In this document: one piece after another, positions 43,513-52,684 of the stretch
Position numbering within the stretch: the first letter of the stretch is position 1
Layout: the number at the start of each line of letters is the position of its first letter
Assembly (NCBI RefSeq): GCF_029309905.1
Contig: NZ_JARBJP010000005.1
Coordinates: 158,825-222,824 of the forward strand
Reading direction: 5' to 3'
From: Brytella acorum
Lineage (GTDB): Bacteria > Pseudomonadota > Alphaproteobacteria > Acetobacterales > Acetobacteraceae
DNA: 64,000 bases
Position numbers and translations under genes: made by a program
Notes under the pieces: model-generated
The model's database searches: none
The model's input: the letters and a program-made list of their open reading frames with translations, nothing else
What the model was told of the DNA's origin: nothing

Positions 43513-44313
43513 ATGTCCGAGCTTCCGGTTTTCAGCTTCGCGCGCGGTGATGCGCCCGTTCTGGTCACCATCCCTCACGCCGGAACGGCGCTCATGCCCG
43601 GCATGGCCGGACGGATGACGGACACAGGCGCGGCCCTGCCGGATACCGACTGGTATATGGAGCGGCTTTACGCGGGCGCGTTCGCTCTCGGTATTGGCGT
43701 ATTGCGGGCCAATTACTCGCGCTACGTGATCGATCTGAACCGGGGCGCCGATGATGCGACGCTCTATCCCGGCCGCCCCAAGACCGGTCTCGTGCCGGAA
43801 CTCACATTCGATGGAGAGCCCATCTACCGCGAAGGTGAAGCGCCGGATGAGGCGGAAATCGCGGCGCGACGCCTGGCGTACTGGCAGCCTTACCATGACG
43901 CCGTCGCGGAAGAACTGGCGCGGCTGAAAGCGCGCTGGGGATGGGCCGTGCTGTGGGACGGGCATTCCATCCGCGACGAGATCCCGCGCCTGTTCGAGGG
44001 ACGGCTCCCGGACCTCAATTTCGGGACCAATGAAGGCGCGTCCTGCGATCCCTCGCTGATGGCTCCGATCATGGAAAGCGTCGGGAAGCAGGTGCGTTAT
44101 ACGCATGTGCTCAACGGACGTTTCAAGGGGGGTTACACGACGCGGCATTATGGTCGGCCACCGGAAGGACTGCATGCGATCCAGCTTGAAAAGGCGCAGA
44201 ATGTATATCTCGACGGGCAGCGCGCGCCCTGGCCGATCAGCGAAACGAAGCTGCGGGATATGGCCGGGATCGTGGCCGGTTTTCTGCGCCAGGCGAAGGC
44301 GTGGCGTCCCTAA
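43513..44313 (+). CDS. hutG: N-formylglutamate deformylase
   Basis: About 266 residues from ATG 43513 with GGAAGG upstream; the frame is open far into hutF but the family start is here. FGase-family motifs: VLVTIPHAGTALMPGM, ADDATLYPGRP-type loop, VLWDGHSIRDEIPRLFEG, LPDLNFGTNEGASCDP, NGRFKGGYTTRHYG and HAIQLEKAQNVYL. It releases formate from N-formylglutamate to yield glutamate, the last step of this hut route. It is the second gene of the hutF-hutG pair. Confidence 0.95.
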   Translation: MSELPVFSFARGDAPVLVTIPHAGTALMPGMAGRMTDTGAALPDTDWYMERLYAGAFALGIGVLRANYSRYVIDLNRGADDATLYPGRPKTGLVPELTFDGEPIYREGEAPDEAEIAARRLAYWQPYHDAVAEELARLKARWGWAVLWDGHSIRDEIPRLFEGRLPDLNFGTNEGASCDPSLMAPIMESVGKQVRYTHVLNGRFKGGYTTRHYGRPPEGLHAIQLEKAQNVYLDGQRAPWPISETKLRDMAGIVAGFLRQAKAWRP

Positions 44314-44325
44314 ACCGTAAAGGCT

Positions 44326-44354
44326 CTGTCATACTTCTGTCATAAACCGTTCAT
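44326..44354 (+). promoter_or_regulatory. Pho box: three 7-bp direct repeats with 11-bp period
   Basis: CTGTCAT (44326), CTGTCAT (44337) and CGTTCAT (44348) recur every 11 bp, separated by AT-rich 4-nt spacers (ACTT, AAAC). A weaker TTCAC follows in register near 44361. This equals the PhoB consensus of tandem CTGTCAT units. It lies about 78 nt before the TonB-receptor ATG and implies induction under phosphate limitation. Confidence 0.85.
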
Positions 44355-44431
44355 CGGAGCTTCACACACCGATCACGAAGTTGCGACTAGGTTCCGCCCG
44401 TCTCGACCCGCCACGTTACGGAAAGATCATC

Positions 44432-46837
44432 ATGCCGCACTCTTCGCTGGGTTTTCGACTCTTTCTGGCGGTTTTCTGCTCGCCGCTGGCCGTGGCCACG
44501 GCTCTTGCCGCCCCGGCCAAGTCACCGGCTCGACCCCTGGTCCAGGCTCCGGCAACGAGCAAAAAGACGCCAGCCTCTCAGCATAAAGCCAAGGCCGCGG
44601 CCCTTGCCGGTGGCAGTGAGCAGCTTGTGATCACGGCACGCCGCACCCGGTCCGAGCAGGCCCTGGGTCATGTGCAGATCCAGCGCCTCCTGCCCGGCGT
44701 CAACCCGGTCAAGGCCCTGGAGATTCTTCCCGGCGTCGTGTTCAACGATGCGGACCCCTGGGGAAATAACGAGCAGAATTCCTCGCTCTACGTTCACGGT
44801 TTCAACCAGAACCAGCTGGGTTATACGCTGGATGGCGTTCCGCTCGGCGACCAGGCCTATGGCAATTATAACGGGCTTTCGCCGCAGCGCGCGGTGATCA
44901 GCGAAAATGTCGGGTCGGCGTCGGTTTCAAGTGGCGCGGGCGCGCTGGGCACGGCCTCGACGTCCAATCTGGGTGGAACGCTTCAGTTCACGACACAGGA
45001 TCCGCTGCACCAGCGCGGCGCGCAGATCGAGCAGGTCTTTGGCAGCTGGTCCACGTTCCGCACCTTCGCGCGGGTCGATACGGGCGATTTCGGCAATGGC
45101 AACTCGGCCTATGTATCGTTCGTGCGCCAGGACGCCCGTGCGTGGGATTTCGCCGGGCATCAGGGTGGTTATCAGGTCAACGCGAAATTCGTGCATAACA
45201 GCGAGCGCGACCATGTTTCGGCGTTCTTCGACTGGTCGCAGAAAGTCGAGCCGAACGAGGATAGCGTTACGCTGCCACAGGGTTATGGGACCTATGTGCG
45301 CCCGTTTACCTATCCTGATTTCAATTACGCGAAGAATTATATCAATTCGGCTGCCTATAAAAATGCCGGTCTGAATTATCGCAATTATTATTCCGCCGCA
45401 CAGCGCGAGGATTTCCTCGCCTATGCGAAGTGGACGCATGATTTCAGCGAGAACCTGCACTGGGACAATACGATCTATTATCATCACGATCTCGGCGAAG
45501 GCGTGGTGGCCGGTCCGATCACGGCCGCGGGCCTGCCGACGCTTTTCGCGGCATATTTCCCCGGCCAGGAGCTGAACACGGTTTTCGGCGGCTCGGGCTA
45601 CGCGACCCGCACGACCGAATACTGGGACAATCGCGGTGGCATCACCTCCGCGTTGCGCTATCACCTCGGCAATCACTCGATCGAGCTGGGCGGCTGGTAT
45701 GAGCGCAACAACAACACGCAGGCGCGCCGGTGGTATGCGCTGGACGCTGATAATCCCACGACGCCCTATGAGCGCCAGCAGGATCCTCTGATCCACCAGT
45801 ATACCAATAATTTCTATACCAATACTTTCGTGACACACCTTCAGGATACCTGGAAAATCACGAAGAACTTCTCGTTGATGGCGGGTTTCAAATCCGAACT
45901 CGTCTACACCAACGGCACTCTGCCGGTCGCAGCCAAGCCGGGCTCTCTTTCGCCGTCTTACGCTGTCACGGCGCCCGGCGGGGAAATCGATGCGGCCAAG
46001 CCGTTCCTGCCGGCTTTCGGCGCGGTCTGGAATATCACGCCCAATGAGCAGTGGTTCGCCAATATCCAGGAAAACATGCGGTCCTATCAGGATGCGGGTT
46101 ACGGCAACGCGACGCCCTGGGGCGCCACCAGCCAGGCGGCTTTCGAAGAGTTCAAGCAGCACGGCAAGCCCGAGACGTCCTGGACCTATGAAACGGGTCT
46201 GCGCGAGCATCGTCACGTCAATCTCGGCCCGCTGACGGATATCGAGGGTCAGGTCGAATACTACCACGTCCATTTTTCGAACCGTCTCCTGGCGATCGCG
46301 ACCACGCAGACGCTGTCTTCTATCATCGGTTCGGCGACGACGCTTGCCAATGTGGGCTCGGTCACGACGGATGGCATGGATTTCTCCTTCACCACCCATT
46401 TCGGCCCGCATTTCTCTCTCTACAACGCGCTGTCGTACAACAAGTCGATCTATAACGATAACTACGGCAACGGGAAAACGATCATCCAGACGGCGGGTAA
46501 AAACGTTGTTGGCATGCCGGACTGGTCGGAGAAATTCGTCTTTTCCACCAACTGGGGAAATGCCTATGGTCAGTTCGTCGGAGACGTGATCGGCAAGCGT
46601 TACGCCACGTACACCAACGACATGTGGGCCGCGCCCTATGCGCAGTTCAGCATCAATGCGGGATACACGTTCCACCATATCCCCCATATCGCGGCCCTGA
46701 AGGTTCAGGGTAACATCACGAACCTGACCAATACCAAGGGCTGGTCGACGATCAATGCGACGCAGACATCGGGTCAGTTCTCGGCCTATCCGATTGCGCC
46801 GCGCATGTTCTTCCTGACCCTGAGCGCGTCTCTCTGA
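44432..46837 (+). CDS. TonB-dependent outer-membrane receptor, Pho-box controlled
   Basis: About 801 residues from ATG 44432 (GGAAAG upstream), with signal peptide FLAVFCSPLAVATALAAPA and a Lys/Ala/Pro-rich linker. Plug motifs: ALEILPGVVFNDADPWG, YVHGFNQNQLGYTLDGVPLG, YNGLSPQRAVISENVGSASV and STSNLGGTLQFTTQDPLH; the barrel ends RMFFLTLSASL. It shares these plug motifs with the receptor at 23780-26227, so the two are paralogues. It precedes the glycerophosphodiesterase gene by 11 nt and follows a Pho box. I infer uptake of a phosphate-containing ligand such as glycerophosphodiesters. Confidence 0.91.
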   Translation: MPHSSLGFRLFLAVFCSPLAVATALAAPAKSPARPLVQAPATSKKTPASQHKAKAAALAGGSEQLVITARRTRSEQALGHVQIQRLLPGVNPVKALEILPGVVFNDADPWGNNEQNSSLYVHGFNQNQLGYTLDGVPLGDQAYGNYNGLSPQRAVISENVGSASVSSGAGALGTASTSNLGGTLQFTTQDPLHQRGAQIEQVFGSWSTFRTFARVDTGDFGNGNSAYVSFVRQDARAWDFAGHQGGYQVNAKFVHNSERDHVSAFFDWSQKVEPNEDSVTLPQGYGTYVRPFTYPDFNYAKNYINSAAYKNAGLNYRNYYSAAQREDFLAYAKWTHDFSENLHWDNTIYYHHDLGEGVVAGPITAAGLPTLFAAYFPGQELNTVFGGSGYATRTTEYWDNRGGITSALRYHLGNHSIELGGWYERNNNTQARRWYALDADNPTTPYERQQDPLIHQYTNNFYTNTFVTHLQDTWKITKNFSLMAGFKSELVYTNGTLPVAAKPGSLSPSYAVTAPGGEIDAAKPFLPAFGAVWNITPNEQWFANIQENMRSYQDAGYGNATPWGATSQAAFEEFKQHGKPETSWTYETGLREHRHVNLGPLTDIEGQVEYYHVHFSNRLLAIATTQTLSSIIGSATTLANVGSVTTDGMDFSFTTHFGPHFSLYNALSYNKSIYNDNYGNGKTIIQTAGKNVVGMPDWSEKFVFSTNWGNAYGQFVGDVIGKRYATYTNDMWAAPYAQFSINAGYTFHHIPHIAALKVQGNITNLTNTKGWSTINATQTSGQFSAYPIAPRMFFLTLSASL

Positions 46838-46848
46838 AAGGCGAAACG

Positions 46849-47955
46849 ATGCTGACACGCCGCCATTCCCTGGCTCTTCTGGCGACGGCTCTCTGCGTCC
46901 CGCAGGGTCGTGCGAAAGCGGCTCCCACATTGGCTCCGAAGCCTCTGGTCTTCGCGCATCGCGGCGCTTCGGCGCTGCGGCCGGAGCACACGCTCGCTTC
47001 TTACGCGCGGGCGATGATGGACGGGGCCGATTTCATCGAGCCGGACCTCGTCATGACCAGGGACGGCCATCTGGTCGTCCGGCATGAAAGCAATATCGCG
47101 GACACGACCGATGTGGCGGATCATCCGGAGTTCGCGTCCCGCCGACGCACCGTCGAAATCGACGGCCGGAACGAGACGGGCTGGTTCACGACGGATTTCA
47201 CGCTCTCCGAACTCAAGACCCTGCGCGCCCGCGAACGTCTGGCGCAGATCCGCGTCCACAACACGCGCTATAACGATCATTTTGAAATTCCGACGTTCGA
47301 GGAAGTCATCGAGCAGGTGGCCGCCCAGTCCGCCGCGACGGGACGGGTTTTCGGTCTGGTGCCCGAGATCAAGAATTCCACGCATTTCCACAGCCTGGGT
47401 CTGGACCCCGAGGCGGCTTTCCTGCGCACGATCGCCGCCCACGAATACACGCGACAGGCTCCGCTCGAAGTCCAGTCTTTCGAGACGGGCAATCTCCGGC
47501 GCATCCGTGCGGACATTCTGGCGATCAACCCGCAGGCGCGGCTGATGCTGCTGATGGGAGAGCGCAAGGCCGTGCCGCCCGATCTTCTCAAGGCCGGAAA
47601 ATCCACGACATTCGCGGACCTCATGACGCCGCGCGGCCTGGCCGAGGTGCGTCGCTATGCCGACGTCATCGGTCCGTCCAACACGGATCTTATTCCCCGT
47701 GACGCCAGGGGCGCATGGCTTGAACCGACGACACTGGTGACAGACGCGCATCAGGCTGGTCTGCTGGTTCATTCCTACACGGCGCGGCCCGAAAACCTTT
47801 TTCTTCCGGTCCAGCTGCGGAACGCGGCTGGCGATATGGCCCGCAATCCGGACGGGATGATCGCGGAACTGCGCCGCTATCTGGACATGGGGATTGACGG
47901 CTTCTTCACCGATGATCCGGCGCTGGGGCGCGTTGCCGTCGATGGGACCCTCTGA
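46849..47955 (+). CDS. Exported glycerophosphodiester phosphodiesterase
   Basis: The 368-residue GDPD-fold enzyme has a signal sequence with a twin-arginine-like TRRHSLALLATALC. Catalytic motifs: VFAHRGASALRPEHTLASY (His-Arg and Glu), DFIEPDLVMTRDGHLVVRHE (Glu, Asp, His), FGLVPEIKNSTHF and a C-terminal MGIDGFFTDDPAL. It cleaves glycerophosphodiesters to glycerol-3-phosphate and alcohol in the periplasm. It sits 11 nt after the TonB receptor, both behind the Pho box, matching a phosphate-scavenging role as for periplasmic GlpQ. Confidence 0.93.
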   Translation: MLTRRHSLALLATALCVPQGRAKAAPTLAPKPLVFAHRGASALRPEHTLASYARAMMDGADFIEPDLVMTRDGHLVVRHESNIADTTDVADHPEFASRRRTVEIDGRNETGWFTTDFTLSELKTLRARERLAQIRVHNTRYNDHFEIPTFEEVIEQVAAQSAATGRVFGLVPEIKNSTHFHSLGLDPEAAFLRTIAAHEYTRQAPLEVQSFETGNLRRIRADILAINPQARLMLLMGERKAVPPDLLKAGKSTTFADLMTPRGLAEVRRYADVIGPSNTDLIPRDARGAWLEPTTLVTDAHQAGLLVHSYTARPENLFLPVQLRNAAGDMARNPDGMIAELRRYLDMGIDGFFTDDPALGRVAVDGTL

Positions 47956-48128
47956 CAGGGGTTTTTACACCGTGCGGCGGAAGGCTGTAACGTCCGGAAT
48001 ATGGCAGATCTCCCGCCGATCCTGAGTTTGGAGAGGTATGTTTCCCCTGTCGGCGGCCGCGGCGTTTGACGCTTCGTGACGAACTTCATAGGTTCCGGAA
48101 CGGATTGTCGTCGAACGGGTGAAGTTGC

Positions 48129-50255
48129 ATGGTTTACAGGTTCAGGGCGCACGCGGCGTGCGCGCTCTCGGTCATATCTCTCATGGCCGTCAACGCACGG
48201 GCCGCCGGGACGAACCCGCTTTTCAGCGCGAGCACCCTCCCGTTTCAGGCGCCGCGTTTTGATCAGATCAGGGATAGTGACTACGCGCCCGCTTTCGAGA
48301 AGGGCATGGCGGATCACCTGCGCGAAATCCAGGCGATCGCCGATAGTCGCGCGGCGCCCGATTTCGAGAACACGATCATTGCGATGGAACGTTCGGGGCG
48401 TCTGCTCGACCGCGTGGGAGAGACGTTCTTCGCGGTGTACCAGGCCAATGGCGACGATGCGCTGAATGGGGTTCAGAGCTCTGAGGCGCCGCGTCTGTCG
48501 CAGCATTGGGACAGCGTTTATCTCAACGCGCGATTGTTCCAGCGCGTAAAGACGCTGTACGACAGGCGCGCCACCCTGTCGCTCAATGACGAGCAGGCGA
48601 TGCTCCTCGAGGTCTATTATCAGCAGTTCGTTCATGCGGGAGCGCTGTTGTCGGCGCCCGATAAACGGCGGCTGGAAGCGCTGAACACGCGAATATCGAC
48701 GCTTGAGACGCTGTACGCCCAGAAACTCGTCGCCAGCGCGCGCGATGCGGCTCTGGTCGTGGACAGCGCGCAGGCCCTGGCCGGTCTCGACGCGGGCGAA
48801 GTGGCCTCTGCCAGCAAGGCTGCGGAAGCGAGAAAACTGACCGGCAAATGGGTCGTGCCTTTGCAGAACACGACCCAGCAACCGGCCCTGTCATCGCTGA
48901 ACCGTCGGGAGACCCGACAGACGCTGTTCCAGCAAAGCTGGACGCGTGCCGAAAAAGGCGATGCCAACGACACGCGCGCCATCATCTCCGAACTTGCCCA
49001 GCTTCGTGCGCAAAAGGCTGCTCTTTTCGGCTATCCGGACTTTGCCAGCTATACGCTCTACGACCAGATGGCCAGGACGCCGCAGGCCGTCGAGACGTTC
49101 ATGCGGAAACTCGTTCCGGCAACGGCGGCGGCACAGAAGCGGGAGGCTGCTGTTCTGCAAACGGCCATGCGAAAGGACGGGAAGGATTTGACGCTCCGCC
49201 CGTGGGACTGGGCCTATTATTCCGAACAGGTCCGCCGTGAGAAATATGATCTCAACCAGGATGAGGTGAAGCCCTATTTCGAACTCGACACGGTCCTGCG
49301 GGACGGCGTGTTCTATGCCGCGAACCAGCTTTATGGGATCACGTTCCGACAGCGGTCCGATATTCCGGTTTACAATCCCGATGTCATGGTTTTTGAAGTG
49401 ACGGACAAGGATGGCTCGCCGCTCGGGCTGATGTATTTCGATTACTTCAAGCGCGATAATAAGTTCGGCGGCGCGTGGATGACCAATATGGTCGGACAGT
49501 CCAGCCTTCTGGGCACACGCCCGGTGATCTGCAATGTCGCGAATTTCACCAAGGCCGCGCCGGGGCAGCCCCAACTCATCACGTCTTCGGACGTGACGAC
49601 CATGTTCCATGAATTCGGCCATGCGTTGCACGGGCTGTTCGCCAGCCAGACCTATCCGATGCTTTCCGGCACCAGCGTGGCGCGGGATTTCGTCGAGTTT
49701 CCCTCGCAGTTCAACGAAAACTGGGCGACCGATCCCAAGGTTCTGGCGCATTATGCCCGTCATTATAAAACCGGGGCCGCGATGCCCGAGGCGCTCGCGG
49801 CCAAGATCCGCAAATCGGCGCATTTCAACCAGGGCTTTGCGCTCGGCGAGGTCGTGGCGGCGGCGCAGCTGGATATGAAATGGCACGCATTGCCCGGCAC
49901 CGCGCCGCGTCAGGACGTCGATGCTTTCGAAGCCAGGGCCCTCGCGGAGACCGGGCTGGATGTCACGGATGTGCCGCCCCGGTACCGGTCGAGCTATTTT
50001 CTGCATATCTGGGGGAACGGATACGCTGCCGGTTACTACGCTTATCTCTGGACGGAAATGCTGGATCAGGACGCGTTCTCGTGGTTCCAGCAGCACGGGG
50101 GGCTGACGCGGGCGAACGGGCAGCGGTTCCGCGACATGATTCTCTCCAGGGGCCATACGATGGATTACGGGCCGATGTTCCGTGCTTTCTATGGCAAGGA
50201 CCCGGATATCGGCCCGATGCTTGCCCATCGTGGGCTGGGGGAGGTAGCGCCGTAA
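48129..50255 (+). CDS. M3-family zinc oligopeptidase (dipeptidyl carboxypeptidase type), exported
   Basis: The 708-residue peptidase has signal peptide ACALSVISLMAVNARAA and a helical N-terminal half. The M3 zinc site is TTMFHEFGHALHGLFA (HEFGH near residue 497), with the third ligand Glu in DFVEFPSQFNENWA. SYFLHIWGNGYAAGYYAYLW near the C-terminus is typical of Dcp. It removes dipeptides from peptide C-termini; the signal peptide places it in the periplasm. It is separated from the GDPD gene by 173 bp and is probably independent of the Pho unit. Confidence 0.92.
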   Translation: MVYRFRAHAACALSVISLMAVNARAAGTNPLFSASTLPFQAPRFDQIRDSDYAPAFEKGMADHLREIQAIADSRAAPDFENTIIAMERSGRLLDRVGETFFAVYQANGDDALNGVQSSEAPRLSQHWDSVYLNARLFQRVKTLYDRRATLSLNDEQAMLLEVYYQQFVHAGALLSAPDKRRLEALNTRISTLETLYAQKLVASARDAALVVDSAQALAGLDAGEVASASKAAEARKLTGKWVVPLQNTTQQPALSSLNRRETRQTLFQQSWTRAEKGDANDTRAIISELAQLRAQKAALFGYPDFASYTLYDQMARTPQAVETFMRKLVPATAAAQKREAAVLQTAMRKDGKDLTLRPWDWAYYSEQVRREKYDLNQDEVKPYFELDTVLRDGVFYAANQLYGITFRQRSDIPVYNPDVMVFEVTDKDGSPLGLMYFDYFKRDNKFGGAWMTNMVGQSSLLGTRPVICNVANFTKAAPGQPQLITSSDVTTMFHEFGHALHGLFASQTYPMLSGTSVARDFVEFPSQFNENWATDPKVLAHYARHYKTGAAMPEALAAKIRKSAHFNQGFALGEVVAAAQLDMKWHALPGTAPRQDVDAFEARALAETGLDVTDVPPRYRSSYFLHIWGNGYAAGYYAYLWTEMLDQDAFSWFQQHGGLTRANGQRFRDMILSRGHTMDYGPMFRAFYGKDPDIGPMLAHRGLGEVAP

Positions 50256-50404
50256 AAGTGGCTGAAGGTGTTCGGCGCGCCCGGCAGGTGTAGGGTGACG
50301 CGCGTCGGCGGATTGCGGCGTGCAAGAAGTTTATTGTCTCGTCGTGATCCGTGCGGCATGAGGGACACCATTCGACGCCCCCTCAGTCTGCAAGCAGGTT
50401 TTAC

Positions 50405-51433
50405 ATGTCAGCGCACACGCCCATCGGTCTTGAGAATGCCACGACGATCGTCAGGGCTCTGACCCATTCGGGGAATTTCCACGTCGATGAGACGCTGGGC
50501 TATGTCATCCTCCATTATGCCCTGGCTCCGCAGGGGGATCTGCGGGGCCGCGTTCTCGGCGAGGCGGGCGCGGACAGGCTGACGTTCGAGCGCACGCGCG
50601 CGCCGGAGCGCATCGCGGCGGCCGATATCGTGTTCGATGTGGGGGGCGTCCATGAACCCGCGAAAGGCCGTTACGACCATCACATGAAGGACAAGCCGCT
50701 GCGCGCGGACGGCACGCCTTACAGTGCTGCGGGGCTTTTGTGGAAGGATTACGGTCATGCCGCCATCCGCAACATTCTCCAGACGCAAGCTGACGAAAAC
50801 ACGGTGTCCTCGATCTGGGAGACGCTCGACCGGGCGCTGATCCTGCCCGTCGATCAGGACGACAACGGCGTTGTGAAGATGGGCAAGCTTTCGCTGGCGG
50901 ATATTGTATCGGCCTGTAGTCCTGCATGGGATACGGCGGAGCTGTATGGCGTTGCCGAGGCGCAGAAGAGGGAATCTCTTGGGTTCGCAAATGCCGCTAC
51001 GGCGGTGGAGCGGCATCTGGTCAATATGGTGGACCGGGTGCGTGCCAGCTTGAAAGCCGAAAGCCGGGTTGTGGCCGCGTATGAGGCGGCCGAGGATAAG
51101 CGTATCCTCGTCATGGACACCGGCATGCCCACGGAGAAGGTGATCTTCGCGCGGGATCTCCCGGTGGTTTACGTGGTGTCTCCGGCCTCGCCTGACCGTT
51201 GGAACGTGAAAGCGGTGCCGCCGACACGGGGAGAGTTCGGCCAGCGCGTGTCTCTGCCTGAAGCGTGGCGCGGGCTGGATGGAAAGGCGCTCGCAGAGGT
51301 ATCGGGTGTGCCCGACGCGGTCTTCGCCCACCCGGCGCGCTTCATCTGTGGCGCGGCCAGCCGGGAAGGCGCGCTGAAAATGGCGCGTCTGGCCCTGCAG
51401 ATCGACGAAGCCGAGAAGGCTGCCGCCACCTGA
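50405..51433 (+). CDS. MYG1-family (DHH-like) protein
   Basis: About 342 residues from ATG 50405; the frame is open to 50351. MYG1/UPF0160 motifs: LTHSGNFHVDETLGYVILHY (metal His and Asp), DIVFDVGGVHEPAKGRYDHH with the DHH-like metal site, VDQDDNG and a C-terminal FICGAASREGALKMARLAL. Eukaryotic MYG1 acts as a 3'-5' RNA exonuclease; bacterial members are annotated as metal-dependent hydrolases and their role is not established. It stands alone, convergent with the nitroreductase gene across a strong hairpin. Confidence 0.88.
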   Translation: MSAHTPIGLENATTIVRALTHSGNFHVDETLGYVILHYALAPQGDLRGRVLGEAGADRLTFERTRAPERIAAADIVFDVGGVHEPAKGRYDHHMKDKPLRADGTPYSAAGLLWKDYGHAAIRNILQTQADENTVSSIWETLDRALILPVDQDDNGVVKMGKLSLADIVSACSPAWDTAELYGVAEAQKRESLGFANAATAVERHLVNMVDRVRASLKAESRVVAAYEAAEDKRILVMDTGMPTEKVIFARDLPVVYVVSPASPDRWNVKAVPPTRGEFGQRVSLPEAWRGLDGKALAEVSGVPDAVFAHPARFICGAASREGALKMARLALQIDEAEKAAAT

Positions 51434-51482
51434 CGCAATTTGGGTGGGGAAATTGGCCAGAGATCGGCACGACGCATAGATT

Positions 51483-51507
51483 GAGTGGCGATTGCGGGTC
51501 GCCACTC
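51483..51507. terminator. Hairpin between convergent MYG1-like and nitroreductase genes
   Basis: GAGTGGCGA and TCGCCACTC form a perfect 9-bp stem with a 7-nt loop, 7 nt from the nitroreductase stop. No clear T run on either strand, so a bidirectional terminator role is likely but not certain. Confidence 0.5.
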
Positions 51508-51513
51508 TGCGAA

Positions 51514-52143
51514 TCAGGACGCTGGCTTGGCTCTGTTCCAGAGCGCGGGTATCTGAAACCGGCCCTCGAAGGATACGGATTCGAGCGGCAGGCGATCGGA
51601 TGGCGCTTCGCGCGCGCTCAGACCTTCCGGCAGGACGCTGGGGTCGCCCTGCTTGCCGATGACCAGCGCGGCGTTGAGGGCATACTCCTCGGGTAATTCC
51701 AGCCCGGCACGTGCAAGGTCATGATCGAAGCCACTCACCGGGTGGGTGGCCCAACCGGCCTGGCTGGCCTGAAGCTGGATCAGGACACTGGCCGCCCCGG
51801 CATCGAACGCATGGGTCGGCGCCGGGCGTGGCTCGGGGCTGCTGGACGATGTGGTGACGCTGCGTGAGGCAATGTAGACGATCGCCGAGGCATTCATTGC
51901 CCAGGACTGGTTGAACGGGATCAGCCACGACAGGAAGCGCTCCCAGTCTGGCGTGTCGCGGCGTGCATACAAGAAGCGCCAGGGCTGGCTGTTATAGGCC
52001 GACGGCGCCCATCGTCCGGCTTCCAGGAGCGCCAGAAGCTCGTCCTGCGTCATGGAGGCGACTTCGAACGCGCGTGGCGACCAGCGGTCGAGGATGAATG
52101 GTGCCGCCGAAGAGAGAGCGGCGCGGGAAGGGGCCTTGGTCAT
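51514..52143 (-). CDS. Nitroreductase-family flavoprotein
   Basis: About 209 residues from ATG 52143; the frame is open to 52203 inside the flavin-reductase gene. FMN-site features: DRWSPRAFEVASMTQDELLA, ALLEAGRWAPSAYNSQPWRF, SVLIQLQASQAGWATHPVSG and ALVIGKQGDPSVLPEGL. The family reduces quinones, nitroaromatics or dehydro-bonds with NAD(P)H. It is the third gene of a minus-strand unit with the DODA-type dioxygenase and flavin reductase, 8 nt after the latter. Substrate unknown. Confidence 0.88.
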   Translation of the reverse strand: MTKAPSRAALSSAAPFILDRWSPRAFEVASMTQDELLALLEAGRWAPSAYNSQPWRFLYARRDTPDWERFLSWLIPFNQSWAMNASAIVYIASRSVTTSSSSPEPRPAPTHAFDAGAASVLIQLQASQAGWATHPVSGFDHDLARAGLELPEEYALNAALVIGKQGDPSVLPEGLSAREAPSDRLPLESVSFEGRFQIPALWNRAKPAS

Positions 52144-52151
52144 GCGGTGGG

Positions 52152-52670
52152 TCACTCCGTGGTTTTTGTTCGGGGCAGAGCGTGGAAGCGTCGATCGAAC
52201 CACGTCAGGAGGTCAATGTCATCAGCCCCATGCCGAATGGCCTTCACATGACACATCAGGACATCATGGGTGCCGGAAACATGAACGGCTTCGACCGTGC
52301 AGTCGAGAGAGACCACGGCCCGGTCCAGCAGGGGCGCGCCGGTCAAGGCCTGATGCCACGTGCCGTGGGCAAAGCGTTCTTCCGGCTGCAGGCGGGAACT
52401 GGCAAAGGCGGCGGCGAGAGCCTGATCGCCTTCACCGAGAATGTTGAAGCCCAGCACATGATTGCCGGCGAAAGCCGTATAAGAACGATTGGTGCGATTC
52501 AGGCAGACCAGGAGCGTGGGCGGCGTATCGCTGACGCTGCATACGGCGGACACCGTGAGACCGTGTCGCCCTTCCGGCCCATCGGTGGTCACCACCACCA
52601 CGGGGGCCCCGAGCCGGCTCATGGCGGCGCGGAAAGCGTCGACCGAAATATCCGGGGGCGGAGCGGACAT
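52152..52670 (-). CDS. Flavin reductase (HpaC/RutF-like)
   Basis: About 172 residues from ATG 52670, which has an AGGAG site; an earlier in-frame ATG at 52688 overlaps the dioxygenase stop. Flavin_Reduct motifs: FRAAMSRLGAPVVVVTTDGP, HGLTVSAVCSVSDTPPTLLV, NRTNRSYTAF and FNILGEGDQALAAAF. Such proteins supply FMNH2/FADH2 to two-component monooxygenases. A RutA-like FMNH2-using monooxygenase is encoded ~4 kb away at 56896 and could be the partner (inference). Confidence 0.9.
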   Translation of the reverse strand: MSAPPPDISVDAFRAAMSRLGAPVVVVTTDGPEGRHGLTVSAVCSVSDTPPTLLVCLNRTNRSYTAFAGNHVLGFNILGEGDQALAAAFASSRLQPEERFAHGTWHQALTGAPLLDRAVVSLDCTVEAVHVSGTHDVLMCHVKAIRHGADDIDLLTWFDRRFHALPRTKTTE

Positions 52671-52684
52671 AAGATTGTCTCCTG

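Noticed and set aside
44927..46930. Long antisense frame opposite the second TonB receptor
   Set aside because: Shadow frame of high-GC coding DNA, no domain and no ribosome site.
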